Below are positions 1 to 8,141 of a stretch of 64,000 bases of DNA, piece after piece (positions within the stretch are counted from its first letter, which is position 1; every line of letters begins with the position of its first letter). A program made the position numbers and the translations under genes. Source of the stretch: Streptomyces sp. CNQ-509 (lineage in GTDB: Bacteria > Actinomycetota > Actinomycetes > Streptomycetales > Streptomycetaceae); the NCBI RefSeq assembly GCF_001011035.1, contig NZ_CP011492.1:4757001-4821000 (forward strand), written 5' to 3'. Under the pieces are notes generated by a model, which ran no database searches, was not told the origin of the DNA, and saw nothing but the letters and a program-made list of their open reading frames with translations.

Positions 1-1
1 C

Positions 2-688
2 CCCCGCGGCGCCCTGGCCGGCACCGTCGAGAAGCTCCGGGCCCGCGGCACCACCGTCATCTGCTACCTCGACACCGGCGCCTACGAGCACTACCGCCCC
101 GACGCGGCCCGCTTCCCCGGCCACCGCCCCGCCCTCGCCGGCATCCCGGACGACGGGGAAGCGCCCGAGGACGGCTCGGTCATCGGCTGGAACACCGGCT
201 GGGAGGGCGAACGCTGGCTCGACCTCCGCGAGGGGCGGCGCGGCGCGTTCGCCGAGATCATCTGGGCGCGCCTCGACCTCGCCGCGCGCATGGGCTGCGA
301 CGGCGTCGAGCCGGACCAGAACAACCCGCTGGGCAACCGCCCCGGGTTCCCGATCACCCGCGACGACCAGGTCTCGTGGTACCGCGAGGTCGCCGAACAG
401 GCCCACGCACGCGGCCTGTCGGTCGGCATGAAGAACGGCCACGACCAGCCGGGCGCCGTCGCGGAACTCGTCGGCCACTTCGACTGGGCGCTGCCCGAGG
501 AGTGCGCGCAGTACGGCGAATGCGCCCGGCTCCGCCCGTTCGTCGAGGCGGGCAAGGCCGTCTTCGCCGTGGACTACGCACCCGGGGCGGACCGCCGCAC
601 CGCCTGCCGCGCCCACCGCGCCGAGAACTTCGACGGCCTGATCAAGACGGCACCGCCGACGGGCGAGTACCGCAAGCGGTGCGGGTGA
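2..688 (+). CDS. Glycoside hydrolase family 114-like protein (endo-alpha-1,4-polygalactosaminidase type), 5' end missing
   Basis: The gene runs in from the left edge, so signal peptide and start are not visible; 228 codons remain. The visible part matches the GH114/TM1410 TIM-barrel family, known for hydrolysing alpha-1,4-linked galactosamine polymers outside the cell. Recognisable blocks are YLDTGAYEHYRPD near visible residue 22, GWEGERWLDLR near 70, and GCDGVEPDQNN near 97, which carries the acidic residues expected in the active site. Several cysteines (EECAQYGEC, CRAH, KRCG) suggest disulphides and secretion. It is a single gene with no operon partner; the next gene starts 83 bp on. Family assignment is firm, substrate is inferred from the family only. 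Confidence 0.85.
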   Translation, partial: PRGALAGTVEKLRARGTTVICYLDTGAYEHYRPDAARFPGHRPALAGIPDDGEAPEDGSVIGWNTGWEGERWLDLREGRRGAFAEIIWARLDLAARMGCDGVEPDQNNPLGNRPGFPITRDDQVSWYREVAEQAHARGLSVGMKNGHDQPGAVAELVGHFDWALPEECAQYGECARLRPFVEAGKAVFAVDYAPGADRRTACRAHRAENFDGLIKTAPPTGEYRKRCG

Positions 689-770
689 TCGGCCGGGCCC
701 CCTCCCCGGCGGGCGGTGGTAGGACGGTCGGGGGCCGGACGACGGTTTCTGGAGAGGGGAGTGGGCCGCG

Positions 771-1559
771 GTGGCGGAGAACATCGACGAGGTCGTGGAC
801 GGGCTGGCGGGGATCGTACGAGCCGCGGGGCGGGACGGGGACCGGGCCGGGTACTTCGCGGCGCTGTACCGGCAGGTGACCGTCGAGGTCCGCAGGGCCA
901 TCCACGAGGGGCGGTTCGACGACGGGGCCCGGATGGACCGCTTCGACACGCTCTTCGGCAACCGCTACTTCGAGGCGTACGACGCCTGGCGCCGCGACCG
1001 CGGCGGGCCGCGCTGCTGGCGTGAGACGTTCGGGCTGCTGGACGACGACCGCACGGTCGTCGTCCAGCACCTGATCCTCGGGGTGAACGCGCACATCAAC
1101 CTCGACCTGGCCGTCGCCGCCGCGCGGACCTCCCCGGGCGAGGACATCCGGTCGCTGCGGCGCGACTTCCTCCTGATCAACGACATCCTCGCGCGGGTGG
1201 TCCTGGCCGTGGAGGACTCGGTGGGCGCGCTGTCGCCGCTGCTGTCGCTGCTGGACACGATCGGCGCCCGTACGGACGAGCAGATCCTCGACTTCAGCGT
1301 CCGCCAGTCCCGCGAGGAGGCATGGCACAACGCCGTGCTCCTCGCCGCCCAGAACGAGGAGCAGCGCGCGGCGACGATCGACCGCCTCGACATCCGCGCC
1401 GCCGTCCTGGCCCGCCTCATCGCCCACCCGGGCGGCCTCGCCGAGCCGGCCCTGCAACTGATCCGCAGCACGGAGAGCGCCGACATACCGGCGAACATCG
1501 CCCACCTGGACCGAGCCATGGACCAGCCCGCGACGGCACCGGCTCCGACGGCGCGTTGA
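771..1559 (+). CDS. DUF5995 family protein
   Basis: A 262-residue, mostly helical soluble protein that matches the actinobacterial DUF5995 family by its overall pattern (FDTLFGNRYFEAYDAW near residue 58; QHLILGVNAHINLDLA near 100, with a conserved His-Asn-His set). No enzymatic function is established for the family; the HxNxD-type block in the centre could bind a metal, which is inference. The start is GTG at 771, with a GGAGAGGGGAG ribosome-binding stretch at 751-761. No signal peptide or membrane segment is seen. The 3' neighbour is convergent (the merR remnant), so this gene is probably transcribed alone. Confidence 0.75.
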   Translation: MAENIDEVVDGLAGIVRAAGRDGDRAGYFAALYRQVTVEVRRAIHEGRFDDGARMDRFDTLFGNRYFEAYDAWRRDRGGPRCWRETFGLLDDDRTVVVQHLILGVNAHINLDLAVAAARTSPGEDIRSLRRDFLLINDILARVVLAVEDSVGALSPLLSLLDTIGARTDEQILDFSVRQSREEAWHNAVLLAAQNEEQRAATIDRLDIRAAVLARLIAHPGGLAEPALQLIRSTESADIPANIAHLDRAMDQPATAPAPTAR

Positions 1560-1566
1560 CGGCGCG

Positions 1567-1740
1567 TCAGCGGCCCCCGGCGGGGGTGGCGAAGGGGGGG
1601 CAGCGGGGGTGGGACCCCCGGTGGCCGCCGTTGCCGCGCGCGGGCGCGGGGAGGAGGCCGCGGCGCTCGTCGTAGCGCAGCGTCTGTACGTGCACGCCGG
1701 CCGCCGCGGCGACCTGCCCGCTGCGCAGGGTGCCGCTCAC
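1567..1740 (-). pseudogene. MerR-family regulator remnant (DNA-binding half only)
   Basis: From a GTG at 1740 the frame reads a typical MerR recognition helix region: SGQVAAAAGVHVQTLRYDER followed by RGLL and a GGHR motif, then it runs into unrelated Pro/Cys-rich sequence and stops at 57 codons. MerR proteins are normally 110-150 residues, with a dimerisation coiled coil and an effector domain, and both are missing. The usual TLRYYER is TLRYDER here. The GTG overlaps the stop of the upstream gene by four bases, so the remnant was once a translationally coupled second gene. A 57-residue protein might still bind DNA, but a decayed gene is the simpler reading. Confidence 0.7.
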
Positions 1741-2135
1741 CGCGCCGCCACCGCGTCGATCCGCGCGGCGAGGGCGTCGAGGACGGCCGCGTGCGCCGGG
1801 TCCACGGCGATGTCCAGCCACAGCCGCACGGCCGTACAGTCCCCGCCGCGGCCGGCGGCGGTGCCCGTGCCGGTGTCGGCGCCCGTGCCGCTGCCCGTGT
1901 CCGTGCCGGTCGTGAAGGTGAAGAACGAGCAGCAGCCGCTCTCCCGTTCCGCCAAGTCCCGCACCCGCTCGCCGACTTCCGGCCCGCCCGCCAGCACCAG
2001 CCGCAGCCGCAGCGGCTCCGGCCGGGACAGCGAGACCGGCCCCGCCGCGAACAGCGCGTCCCACTCGGCCACCCGCAAGGGGCGTTCGGCGGTGGGGAGG
2101 GTGCAGGACCGCGGCACCCACGCAAGGTCACTCAT
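1737..2135 (-). CDS. Conserved small hypothetical protein with a Cys-Cys motif, partner of a MerR gene
   Basis: A 132-residue soluble protein from ATG at 2135. It begins LAWVPRSCTLPTAERPLR and has an ESGCCSFFTF motif at about residues 65-74. I recognise it as a family that sits next to MerR regulators in actinobacteria, but know of no proven function; three conserved cysteines (RSC and CC) make thiol or metal chemistry possible. Residues about 75-98 are a Thr/Gly/Asp low-complexity stretch from imperfect GGCACNGG-type DNA repeats that looks like a recent expansion inside the domain. It is coupled by GTGA to the merR remnant, so its regulator is probably lost. Confidence 0.6.
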   Translation of the reverse strand: MSDLAWVPRSCTLPTAERPLRVAEWDALFAAGPVSLSRPEPLRLRLVLAGGPEVGERVRDLAERESGCCSFFTFTTGTDTGSGTGADTGTGTAAGRGGDCTAVRLWLDIAVDPAHAAVLDALAARIDAVAAR

Positions 2136-2251
2136 GGCGCTCTCCCGTCGTCGCGTCCCCGATGACGGGGACGCTCTCGACGGTAACCCGTACCCGGGTA
2201 CCGGTTGCAGGCGCGGGCGGCCGACGCGGACTGCCTCGCCGGCCGCGGGGA

Positions 2252-2632
2252 TCACTTCGTGCGCGGGTCGCCGTCCCGCTTGCCGTCGCCGTCGCCGTCC
2301 CCGCCGTCGTCCTTGCCCTCGTCGTCCTTCGCGTTCACGTCGCCGAGCTTCTTCAGGAACTCCGGGTTGTCGTCGGGTGCCACCCAGCCGCCGCGGCCCG
2401 GCCGGCGACCGCCGCCGCCCGCGCCCTCGCCCGCGATCACCGGGCGCCCCCGCGGCCGGCCGCCGATGAACCACGCCAGCGGGCCGAAGAGCACCGAGCC
2501 GAAGAGCACGATGATCGCCACCCAGACCAGCTTGGGCAGGTTCCGTACGTCCCTCTCCGGGGTGTTCAGGCAGTCGATGAACGCATAGATCCACACCGCC
2601 AGGACCAGGAGAAACGGCAGATACCTGAGCAT
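2252..2632 (-). CDS. PLDc_N domain membrane protein with charged tail
   Basis: A 126-residue protein starting at ATG 2632. Residues 3-20 and about 35-58 are hydrophobic segments separated by a short DCLNTPERDVRNLPK loop, which is the phospholipase-D-nuclease N-terminal (PLDc_N) pattern; there is no catalytic HKD domain. The C-terminal ~60 residues are cytoplasmic-looking and rich in Gly, Asp and Lys (DDGGDGDGDGKRDGD). These proteins are widespread in actinobacteria and usually just upstream and divergent of mqnL, as here, but their role is unknown. The start chosen removes a long Arg-rich extension that lacks homology. Confidence 0.7.
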   Translation of the reverse strand: MLRYLPFLLVLAVWIYAFIDCLNTPERDVRNLPKLVWVAIIVLFGSVLFGPLAWFIGGRPRGRPVIAGEGAGGGGRRPGRGGWVAPDDNPEFLKKLGDVNAKDDEGKDDGGDGDGDGKRDGDPRTK

Positions 2633-2822
2633 GTGGGGCCCTTCGACGTGCGGTGCAGCGGCGGCGCGGCGGTCTCCTCGCCGGGTTCGGTGCGGCTCCC
2701 GTACGGACCCCGCGGTTCCGTCCAGGGTAATCCGTGGCGGAGACACCCCCGCGACCCCGCCCGCGCCCCGCCCCCCACCCCCTTCGCGGACCGCGCCCGG
2801 CGCCTGGCGGATACTGGGGCGC

Positions 2823-4268
2823 ATGGCTTACGACGATCTCCGCTCGCTGCTGCGGGCTCTGGAGCGCGACGGCGACCTCAAGCGCATCACGGCCGAGGTC
2901 GATCCGTACCTCGAAGTCGGCGAGATCACCGACCGCGTGAACAAGGCCGGCGGACCCGCGCTGCTCTTCGAGAACGTCAAGGGCTCCGCCATGCCGCTGG
3001 CGATGAACGTCTACGGCACCGACCGCCGGCTCCTCAAGGCCCTCGGCCTCGGCTCGTACGCGGAGATCGGCGAGCGCATCGGCGGGCTGCTCAAGCCCGA
3101 ACTGCCGCAGGGCTTCACGGGCGTACGCGAGGCGTTCGGCAAGCTCGGCACCATGGCGCACGTACCGCCGCGGAAGGCGAAGGACGGGCCGGTCCAGGAG
3201 ACCGTGCTCACCGGCGACGACGTCGACCTCGACACGATCCCCGCGCTCTTCACCTGGCCCCAGGACGGCGGGTCCTTCTACAACTTGGGCCTCACCCACA
3301 CCAAGGACCCCGAGACCGGCGTCCGCAACCTCGGCCTCTACCGCCTCCAGCGCCACGACCGCCGCACCATCGGCATGCACTGGCAGATCCACAAGGACAG
3401 CCGCAACCACTACCAGGTCGCCGCCCGCCGCGGCGAGAAGCTGCCGGTGGCCATCGCCTTCGGCTGCCCGCCCGCCGTGACCTACGCGGCGACCGCGCCG
3501 CTGCCCGGCGACATGGACGAGTACATGCTCGCCGGCTTCATCGGCGGCAAGCGGGTCGAGATGGTCGACTGCAAGACCGTGCCGCTCCAGGTCCCCGCGC
3601 ACGCCGAGGTGGTGCTCGAAGGCTGGCTGGAGCCCGGCAAGGAGCTGCCCGAGGGCCCGTTCGGCGACCACACCGGCTTCTACACCCCGCAGGAGCCGTT
3701 CCCGGCGCTGACCATCGACGCCGTCACGATGCGCCGCCGCCCGCTGCTGCAGTCCATCGTCGTCGGCCGCCCGCCGACCGAGGACGGGCCGCTGGGCCGC
3801 GCCACCGAGCGGTTCTTCCTGCCGCTGCTGAAGGTGATCGTGCCGGACATCGTGGACTACCACCTGCCGGAGGCGGGCGGCTTCCACAACTGCGCGATCG
3901 TCTCGATCGACAAGAAGTACCCGAAGCACGCGCAGAAGGTCATGTCCGCGATCTGGGGTGCGCACATGATGTCGCTCACCAAGCTGATCATCGTGGTCGA
4001 CGCCGACTGCGACGTGCACGACCTCCATGAGGTCGCCTGGCGGGCGCTCGGCAACACCGACTACAGCCGCGACCTGTCCGTCGTCGAGGGCCCGGTCGAC
4101 CACCTCGACCACGCCTCGTACCAGCAGTTCTGGGGCGGCAAGGCGGGCATCGACGCCACCGCGAAGCTGCCCGAGGAGGGCTACACGCGCGGCTGGCCGG
4201 AGATGGTCGTCTCCGATCCGGACACGGCGGCGAAGGTCGACGCCCGGTGGCCGGAGTACGGCCTGTGA
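2823..4268 (+). CDS. mqnL: UbiD-family menaquinone biosynthesis decarboxylase
   Basis: A 481-residue UbiD-type decarboxylase that uses prenylated FMN. In the futalosine route it is the likely enzyme removing the carboxyl group of the (prenylated) dihydroxy-6-naphthoate intermediate. Sequence marks are DVDLDTIPALFTWPQDGG near residue 134, NLGLYRLQRHDRRTIGMHW near 165, which binds the prFMN/metal site, and EGPFGDHTGFYTP near 278, containing the acidic residues expected in the active site. Length is normal for UbiD. It overlaps mqnP by four bases (GTGA), and mqnM, the flavin prenyltransferase that makes its cofactor, is 2.5 kb downstream, which supports the MqnL rather than UbiD assignment. Confidence 0.9.
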   Translation: MAYDDLRSLLRALERDGDLKRITAEVDPYLEVGEITDRVNKAGGPALLFENVKGSAMPLAMNVYGTDRRLLKALGLGSYAEIGERIGGLLKPELPQGFTGVREAFGKLGTMAHVPPRKAKDGPVQETVLTGDDVDLDTIPALFTWPQDGGSFYNLGLTHTKDPETGVRNLGLYRLQRHDRRTIGMHWQIHKDSRNHYQVAARRGEKLPVAIAFGCPPAVTYAATAPLPGDMDEYMLAGFIGGKRVEMVDCKTVPLQVPAHAEVVLEGWLEPGKELPEGPFGDHTGFYTPQEPFPALTIDAVTMRRRPLLQSIVVGRPPTEDGPLGRATERFFLPLLKVIVPDIVDYHLPEAGGFHNCAIVSIDKKYPKHAQKVMSAIWGAHMMSLTKLIIVVDADCDVHDLHEVAWRALGNTDYSRDLSVVEGPVDHLDHASYQQFWGGKAGIDATAKLPEEGYTRGWPEMVVSDPDTAAKVDARWPEYGL

Positions 4269-5185
4269 CGGCCGCGGGGAGCGTCGTCGGGCCCGGCCCC
4301 GCCCGGTCCGGCAGCGGGGTGCGGGCGTTCCTGCGGCTGGTGATGATCGAGCACTCGATCTTCGCGCTGCCGTTCGCGTACATCGCCGCGCTCACGGCCA
4401 TGCTGGTCGACGGCGACGGGGCGATCGAGTGGGGGACGCTGCTGCTCGTCACCGTCGCGATGGTGGCGCTGCGGACGTTCGCGATGGCCGCGAACCGGAT
4501 CATCGACCGCGAGATCGACGGCCGCAACCCGCGCACCGCCCATCGCGAACTGGTCACCGGAGCGGTCTCCGTGCGCTCGGCGTGGACGGGCGCGCTGATC
4601 GCGCTGGCGATCTTCCTGGGCGCCGCGGCGCTGCTGAACCCGCTCTGCCTGGTGCTGGCGCCGGTCGCGGCGGTGCCGATGGTGGTCTATCCGTACGGCA
4701 AGCGGTTCACCACGTACCCGCACGCGATCCTCGGCCTCGCCCAGGCGATCGGCCCCATCGGCGCGTGGCTGGCGGTCACGGGGGAGTGGTCATGGCCGGC
4801 GGTGCTGCTGGGGCTCGCGGTGGGCGTGTGGATCGGCGGCTTCGACCTGATCTACGCCTGCCAGGACGTCGACACCGACCGCGCCCAGGGCATCCGCTCG
4901 GTCCCGGCCCGCTTCGGCATCGCGGGTGCGCTGTACGGGGCGCGGGCGGCGCACGTCGTGACGATGGCGCTCTTCGTCTGGTACGCCCTGGCGACGGACG
5001 CGGGCGCGCCGTTCTGGGCCGGCCTGGCGGTGGTGGCGGGCGTGTTCGCGTACGAGCACAGCATCGTCCGCCCGGACGACCTGAGCCGCCTGAACCGCGC
5101 GTTCTTCACGCTCAACGGCGTGATCGGCATCGTCCTCTTCTGCTGCGCGGCGGCAGACCTCTTCGTCCGCGACCTGAGCCTCTGA
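4265..5185 (+). CDS. mqnP: UbiA-family prenyltransferase of menaquinone synthesis
   Basis: A 306-residue integral membrane protein with about nine hydrophobic segments. It should transfer a polyprenyl chain to 1,4-dihydroxy-6-naphthoate in the futalosine pathway. Both Asp-rich UbiA motifs are present: NRIIDREIDGRNPRTAHREL near residue 79 and QDVDTDRAQGIRSVPARFG near 201, which bind the Mg-diphosphate of the prenyl donor. The GTG at 4265 overlaps the mqnL stop (GTGA), so translation is coupled; an in-frame ATG-type start upstream at 4247 would lie inside mqnL and is less likely. Specific prenyl length cannot be read from the sequence. Confidence 0.9.
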   Translation: MTAAGSVVGPGPARSGSGVRAFLRLVMIEHSIFALPFAYIAALTAMLVDGDGAIEWGTLLLVTVAMVALRTFAMAANRIIDREIDGRNPRTAHRELVTGAVSVRSAWTGALIALAIFLGAAALLNPLCLVLAPVAAVPMVVYPYGKRFTTYPHAILGLAQAIGPIGAWLAVTGEWSWPAVLLGLAVGVWIGGFDLIYACQDVDTDRAQGIRSVPARFGIAGALYGARAAHVVTMALFVWYALATDAGAPFWAGLAVVAGVFAYEHSIVRPDDLSRLNRAFFTLNGVIGIVLFCCAAADLFVRDLSL

Positions 5186-5194
5186 CCCCCGCGC

Positions 5195-5310
5195 TCACGC
5201 CGCCCCGCGGCCGACGTGGGGTACCAGCACGGTGACCCCGCCGTCGTCGATCCGGTAGGTCGCCCGGTAGCGGCCGACCCGCAGGCGGCGCTCGCCGGTG
5301 CCCCGGGGGG
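5195..5310 (-). pseudogene. RelE/ParE-type toxin C-terminal fragment
   Basis: The minus-strand frame ending at 5195 encodes ERRLRVGRYRATYRID, then DDGGVTVLVPHVGR, the last beta strands of a RelE-family toxin (RLRVGDYRVIYRID... is the usual pattern). Upstream of about 5310 the frame is Arg/Pro/Ser-rich with no toxin homology, and no antitoxin gene is adjacent. The N-terminal half is therefore gone and the locus is a relic between mqnP and the DUF4870 gene. Confidence 0.55.
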
Positions 5311-5354
5311 CCCGAGTTCTTCGGGCGCTGCTGGATGCATGTCCTGTCGCCGGC

Positions 5355-6035
5355 TCAGGGCTTGGTGAACGGGAGCGCGACCGGCCGCGGGTACGACCAC
5401 AGCTCACCGGCCTTGGCCCGCCTGCAGCCGATGATCGCGAAGGCGAACGACGTCACCAGGTGCAGCCCCCACGCCGTCATCGGCACCGCCGGCACCCACT
5501 CGGGCCAGCCCTGTTCCTCCGCCAGGTAGATGCTCCCGCCCGTCAGCGCGCCGAAGACGACGACCGCGACGATCTGGGTGATGCCCCAGTTGAGGCCCTC
5601 GGTGCCGTGGTGGCGGACGAACGGGTCCCCGGACTTGCCGCGGATGTTCAGCGGCCCGATCCAGGCGACCAGGAAGCCGATGCAGCAGGCGCCGGTGCCG
5701 GCGATGAAGATGAGCAGCGCGGACAGGTGCGCCCACATCGCCGAGTCGGGCGGCGGCTTGCCGGGCGGGCCGTGCGGGTAGAGCTGCGGCGGGTACGGGA
5801 CGGCGGCACCGGGATGGGGGTGAAGGGCGGGGGCTCCCTGCGGTGCGTACGGCGCCGGGACACCGGGCGGTGCGTGCGGCGGCACCGGCGGTGGCTGCTG
5901 CCCGGCGGGGTGCCGGGGCGGGGGCTGCTGCCCGGCGGGGTTCCGGGGCGGCTGTCCGGCCGGTGGCGGCTGTCCGGCAGGGTGTCCGGGCGGCTCTCCG
6001 GCCGCCCGGTCGTGGCTCGGGTCCTGCTCGGTCAT
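5355..6035 (-). CDS. DUF4870 domain membrane protein with Pro-rich N-terminus
   Basis: A 226-residue protein. Residues 1-95 are a Pro/Gln/Gly-rich cytoplasmic arm with repeated HPAGQQPPP/NPAGQQPPP units; residues about 98-225 hold the DUF4870 (Tic20-like) core, SAMWAHLSALLIFIAG, with the NIRGKSGDPFVRHHGTEGLNW loop and three to four membrane helices. The family has no proven function. The ATG at 6035 is preferred over ATG 6044 because a GGGGGATGGGA ribosome-binding stretch lies just before it. The next gene upstream on the same strand, the rhomboid protease, ends 48 bp away, so the two could share a transcript. Confidence 0.8.
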   Translation of the reverse strand: MTEQDPSHDRAAGEPPGHPAGQPPPAGQPPRNPAGQQPPPRHPAGQQPPPVPPHAPPGVPAPYAPQGAPALHPHPGAAVPYPPQLYPHGPPGKPPPDSAMWAHLSALLIFIAGTGACCIGFLVAWIGPLNIRGKSGDPFVRHHGTEGLNWGITQIVAVVVFGALTGGSIYLAEEQGWPEWVPAVPMTAWGLHLVTSFAFAIIGCRRAKAGELWSYPRPVALPFTKP

Positions 6036-6082
6036 ACGTCCCATCCCCCGCGTGAGCGTCCGTTCCGCTTCGGACGCAGACC

Positions 6083-6733
6083 CTAGCCCCCCTGAAGCGC
6101 GGCCCGCCGCCGGTCGCTGAAGTAGAAGGCCGCCAGCACACCGCCCAGGAGGCCGAAAAGGTGGGCCTGCCAGGATATCGACTGCTCCAGGACCTGGTCC
6201 GTCGGCAGGGCGCCCCACACCATCGAGCCGTAGACCAGGGCCACCACGATGCCGATCAGCACGTCGGACATCCGCCGGTCGACGAAGCCGCGCACCGCCA
6301 CGTACGCGAAGAGGCCGAAGACGACCCCCGACGCGCCCGCCGTGGCCGTGCCCGCGGGCGAGACCAGCCACACGCCGAGCCCGCTCACCAGCACGATCAC
6401 CGCGACCACGCCCACGAATCGCCCGATCCCCCGCATCGCCGCTATGAAGCCCAGCACCAGCAGCGGCCCCGTGTTCGCCGACAGGTGGTCCCAGCCGAAG
6501 TGCATGAACGACGCCGGGACCACGTCCCGCAGCTCGCCGAAGTCGCGCGGCGTGATCGCGTACGTGTCCAGCTTGTTGCCGCCGGCCTGGTCGACCGCCT
6601 CCAGCACCCACAGCAGCGCCACCCACGCGAGCATCACCATCCCGGCGCGCTTCACGTATATGCGCCCGCGCGGCGGCCGGGCCGCCCGTGCGGGCCGCGC
6701 GGCGGGGGTGCCGCGCCCGTAAGGTTCGTACAT
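6083..6733 (-). CDS. Rhomboid-family intramembrane serine protease
   Basis: A 216-residue polytopic membrane protein with six or more hydrophobic segments after an Arg/Pro-rich 28-residue N-terminus. Rhomboids cleave transmembrane helices inside the bilayer. The family motifs are all present: HFGWDHLSANT near residue 83 (the HxxxHxxxN of helix 2), TAGASGVVFG near 132 with the nucleophile Ser of GASG, and SWQAHLFGLLGG near 191 with the catalytic His. The enzyme should be active. It starts 90 bp from the divergent mqnM start, so the two promoters share that gap. The substrate is unknown. Confidence 0.88.
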   Translation of the reverse strand: MYEPYGRGTPAARPARAARPPRGRIYVKRAGMVMLAWVALLWVLEAVDQAGGNKLDTYAITPRDFGELRDVVPASFMHFGWDHLSANTGPLLVLGFIAAMRGIGRFVGVVAVIVLVSGLGVWLVSPAGTATAGASGVVFGLFAYVAVRGFVDRRMSDVLIGIVVALVYGSMVWGALPTDQVLEQSISWQAHLFGLLGGVLAAFYFSDRRRAALQGG

Positions 6734-6823
6734 CACCCGAGCCCCCTTCGGACCAGTGTGTCCTCCCTGAGGGAAACGCAGGCGGCCTGCGCCGCGGTTC
6801 CCGGCGCCGGATAGGCTCGCCGG

Positions 6824-7558
6824 GTGGAGCCGCCTCACCAGACGCCGTACGAGAACCCGGACGGACCGCCGTCCGAGGGGCCGTACGCCGGGCAGCCGGG
6901 CCGCGACCGGCGCCGGCCCTGGGTCGTCGGCGTCTCCGGCGCCTCCGGCACCCCGTACGCGGCCGCCGTGCTGCGCGCGCTGCTGGCGGCCGGGGAGGCC
7001 GTCGACCTCGTCGTCAGCCGGGCCGCGCGGCTGACGGTGCTGGACGAGACGGGCGGCCCGTTCCGCGACGCGCACTGGCGCGACGACCTGCGGCGCTGGC
7101 TCGCCGCGGGCGCCGAAGGACGGCCGGACGCCTTCGGTCCGGTGGACCTCTCCGGCGTACGGCACTGGGCGGCCGGCGATCTGGCGGGCGGCCCCTCCTC
7201 CGGTTCGTACGCCGCGAAGGGCATGATCGTCGTCCCGGCGTCGACCGCCGCGGTGGCCGGCATCGCGCTCGGGCTCTCCAAGGACCTCCTCCAGCGCGCG
7301 GCGAGCGTGACGCTGAAGGAGGGCCGGCCGCTGGTCGTCGTCGTACGGGAGACGCCGCTGCCCGGGCCGACGCTGCGGCAGATGGTCGCCCTGGACGAGG
7401 CGGGCGCCGTGGTCCTCCCGGCCGCACCCGCCTTCTACGCCGGGGCCACCGGCATCCAGGACCTCGTGGACTTCGTCGCCGGCCGCGCCCTTGACGCCGC
7501 GGGCGTGGCGCACAAGCTCTATCGCAGATGGGAAGGGGAGCTGGGGCGCTCCCGCTGA
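6824..7558 (+). CDS. mqnM: UbiX-type flavin prenyltransferase for MqnL
   Basis: A 244-residue flavoprotein of the UbiX/Pad1 family, which joins a dimethylallyl group to FMN to make the prFMN cofactor needed by MqnL. Marks are GVSGASGTPYAAAVLRAL near residue 35 (FMN and prenyl site), VPASTAAVAGIALGLSKDLL near 147, and VVVVRETPLPGPTLRQM near 182. About 30 extra N-terminal residues are Pro/Gly-rich and probably disordered; a shorter start is possible but no better ribosome site was seen. It lies between a divergent rhomboid gene and the AsnC regulator, in the same order as the S. coelicolor futalosine cluster as I recall it. Confidence 0.88.
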   Translation: MEPPHQTPYENPDGPPSEGPYAGQPGRDRRRPWVVGVSGASGTPYAAAVLRALLAAGEAVDLVVSRAARLTVLDETGGPFRDAHWRDDLRRWLAAGAEGRPDAFGPVDLSGVRHWAAGDLAGGPSSGSYAAKGMIVVPASTAAVAGIALGLSKDLLQRAASVTLKEGRPLVVVVRETPLPGPTLRQMVALDEAGAVVLPAAPAFYAGATGIQDLVDFVAGRALDAAGVAHKLYRRWEGELGRSR

Positions 7559-7625
7559 CACAGCAGATGGCACGCAGCAGACAGCCGGCAGCCGGCACAG
7601 CAGCACGGAAGGCTTGAGATCGCAC

Positions 7626-8078
7626 ATGGACGCCGTCGACAGACAGCTCATCCAGGCACTGCGGGAGAACGGCCGGGCCTCGTACGCCGAGCTGGGCCGG
7701 CTCGTGGGGCTCTCCGGGCCCAGCGTCACGGACCGGATCAACCGCCTGGAGGCCGCCGGGGTGATCACCGGCTACCGCGCCACGGTCGACGCCGCCCTGC
7801 TGGGCCGGGGCGTCACCGCGCTCGTCGGGATCTCGCTCTCCGAGGCGGTGGACCACGACGACGTCGCGGACCGGCTGCGGGACCTGCCGGAGATCGAGGA
7901 CTGCTTCTTCATCGCCGGTGCGGATTCGTTCATGCTCAAGGTGCGGGCGCCGGACGTCGACGGGCTGGGGAAGACGGTGCGGCGGATGTCGCGGATCAAG
8001 GGCGTCTCGCACACGGCGACGACGGTGGTGCTCTCCACGATGTGGGAGAGCAGGGTGGGGGAGATCGCGGAGGAGTAG
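7626..8078 (+). CDS. Lrp/AsnC-family transcriptional regulator
   Basis: A 150-residue regulator. Residues 1-60 form the AsnC winged-helix domain (DRQLIQALRENGRASYAELG, then GLSGPSVTDRINRLEAAGVI), and residues about 65-150 the RAM ligand-binding/oligomerisation domain (DCFFIAGADSFMLKVRAPD). Such regulators usually sense amino acids. The ATG at 7626 follows mqnM by 67 bp and the mqnE-like gene follows by 63 bp, so it sits inside the menaquinone gene row and may control it; that is inference from position, not a known regulon. Confidence 0.88.
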   Translation: MDAVDRQLIQALRENGRASYAELGRLVGLSGPSVTDRINRLEAAGVITGYRATVDAALLGRGVTALVGISLSEAVDHDDVADRLRDLPEIEDCFFIAGADSFMLKVRAPDVDGLGKTVRRMSRIKGVSHTATTVVLSTMWESRVGEIAEE

Positions 8079-8141
8079 GCCGCGTAGGCTCGGATACGCG
8101 CAGATGCGCAGGAACGTGACTTACGGGCTGGGAGGCGGCGC

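Noticed and set aside
1737-4112. 791-codon open frame on the minus strand
   Set aside because: Its larger part is antisense to mqnL and has no domain; only its last 132 codons are a gene.
5298-6086. 262-codon plus-strand frame opposite DUF4870
   Set aside because: Reads the Pro-rich repeats in antisense; no domain.
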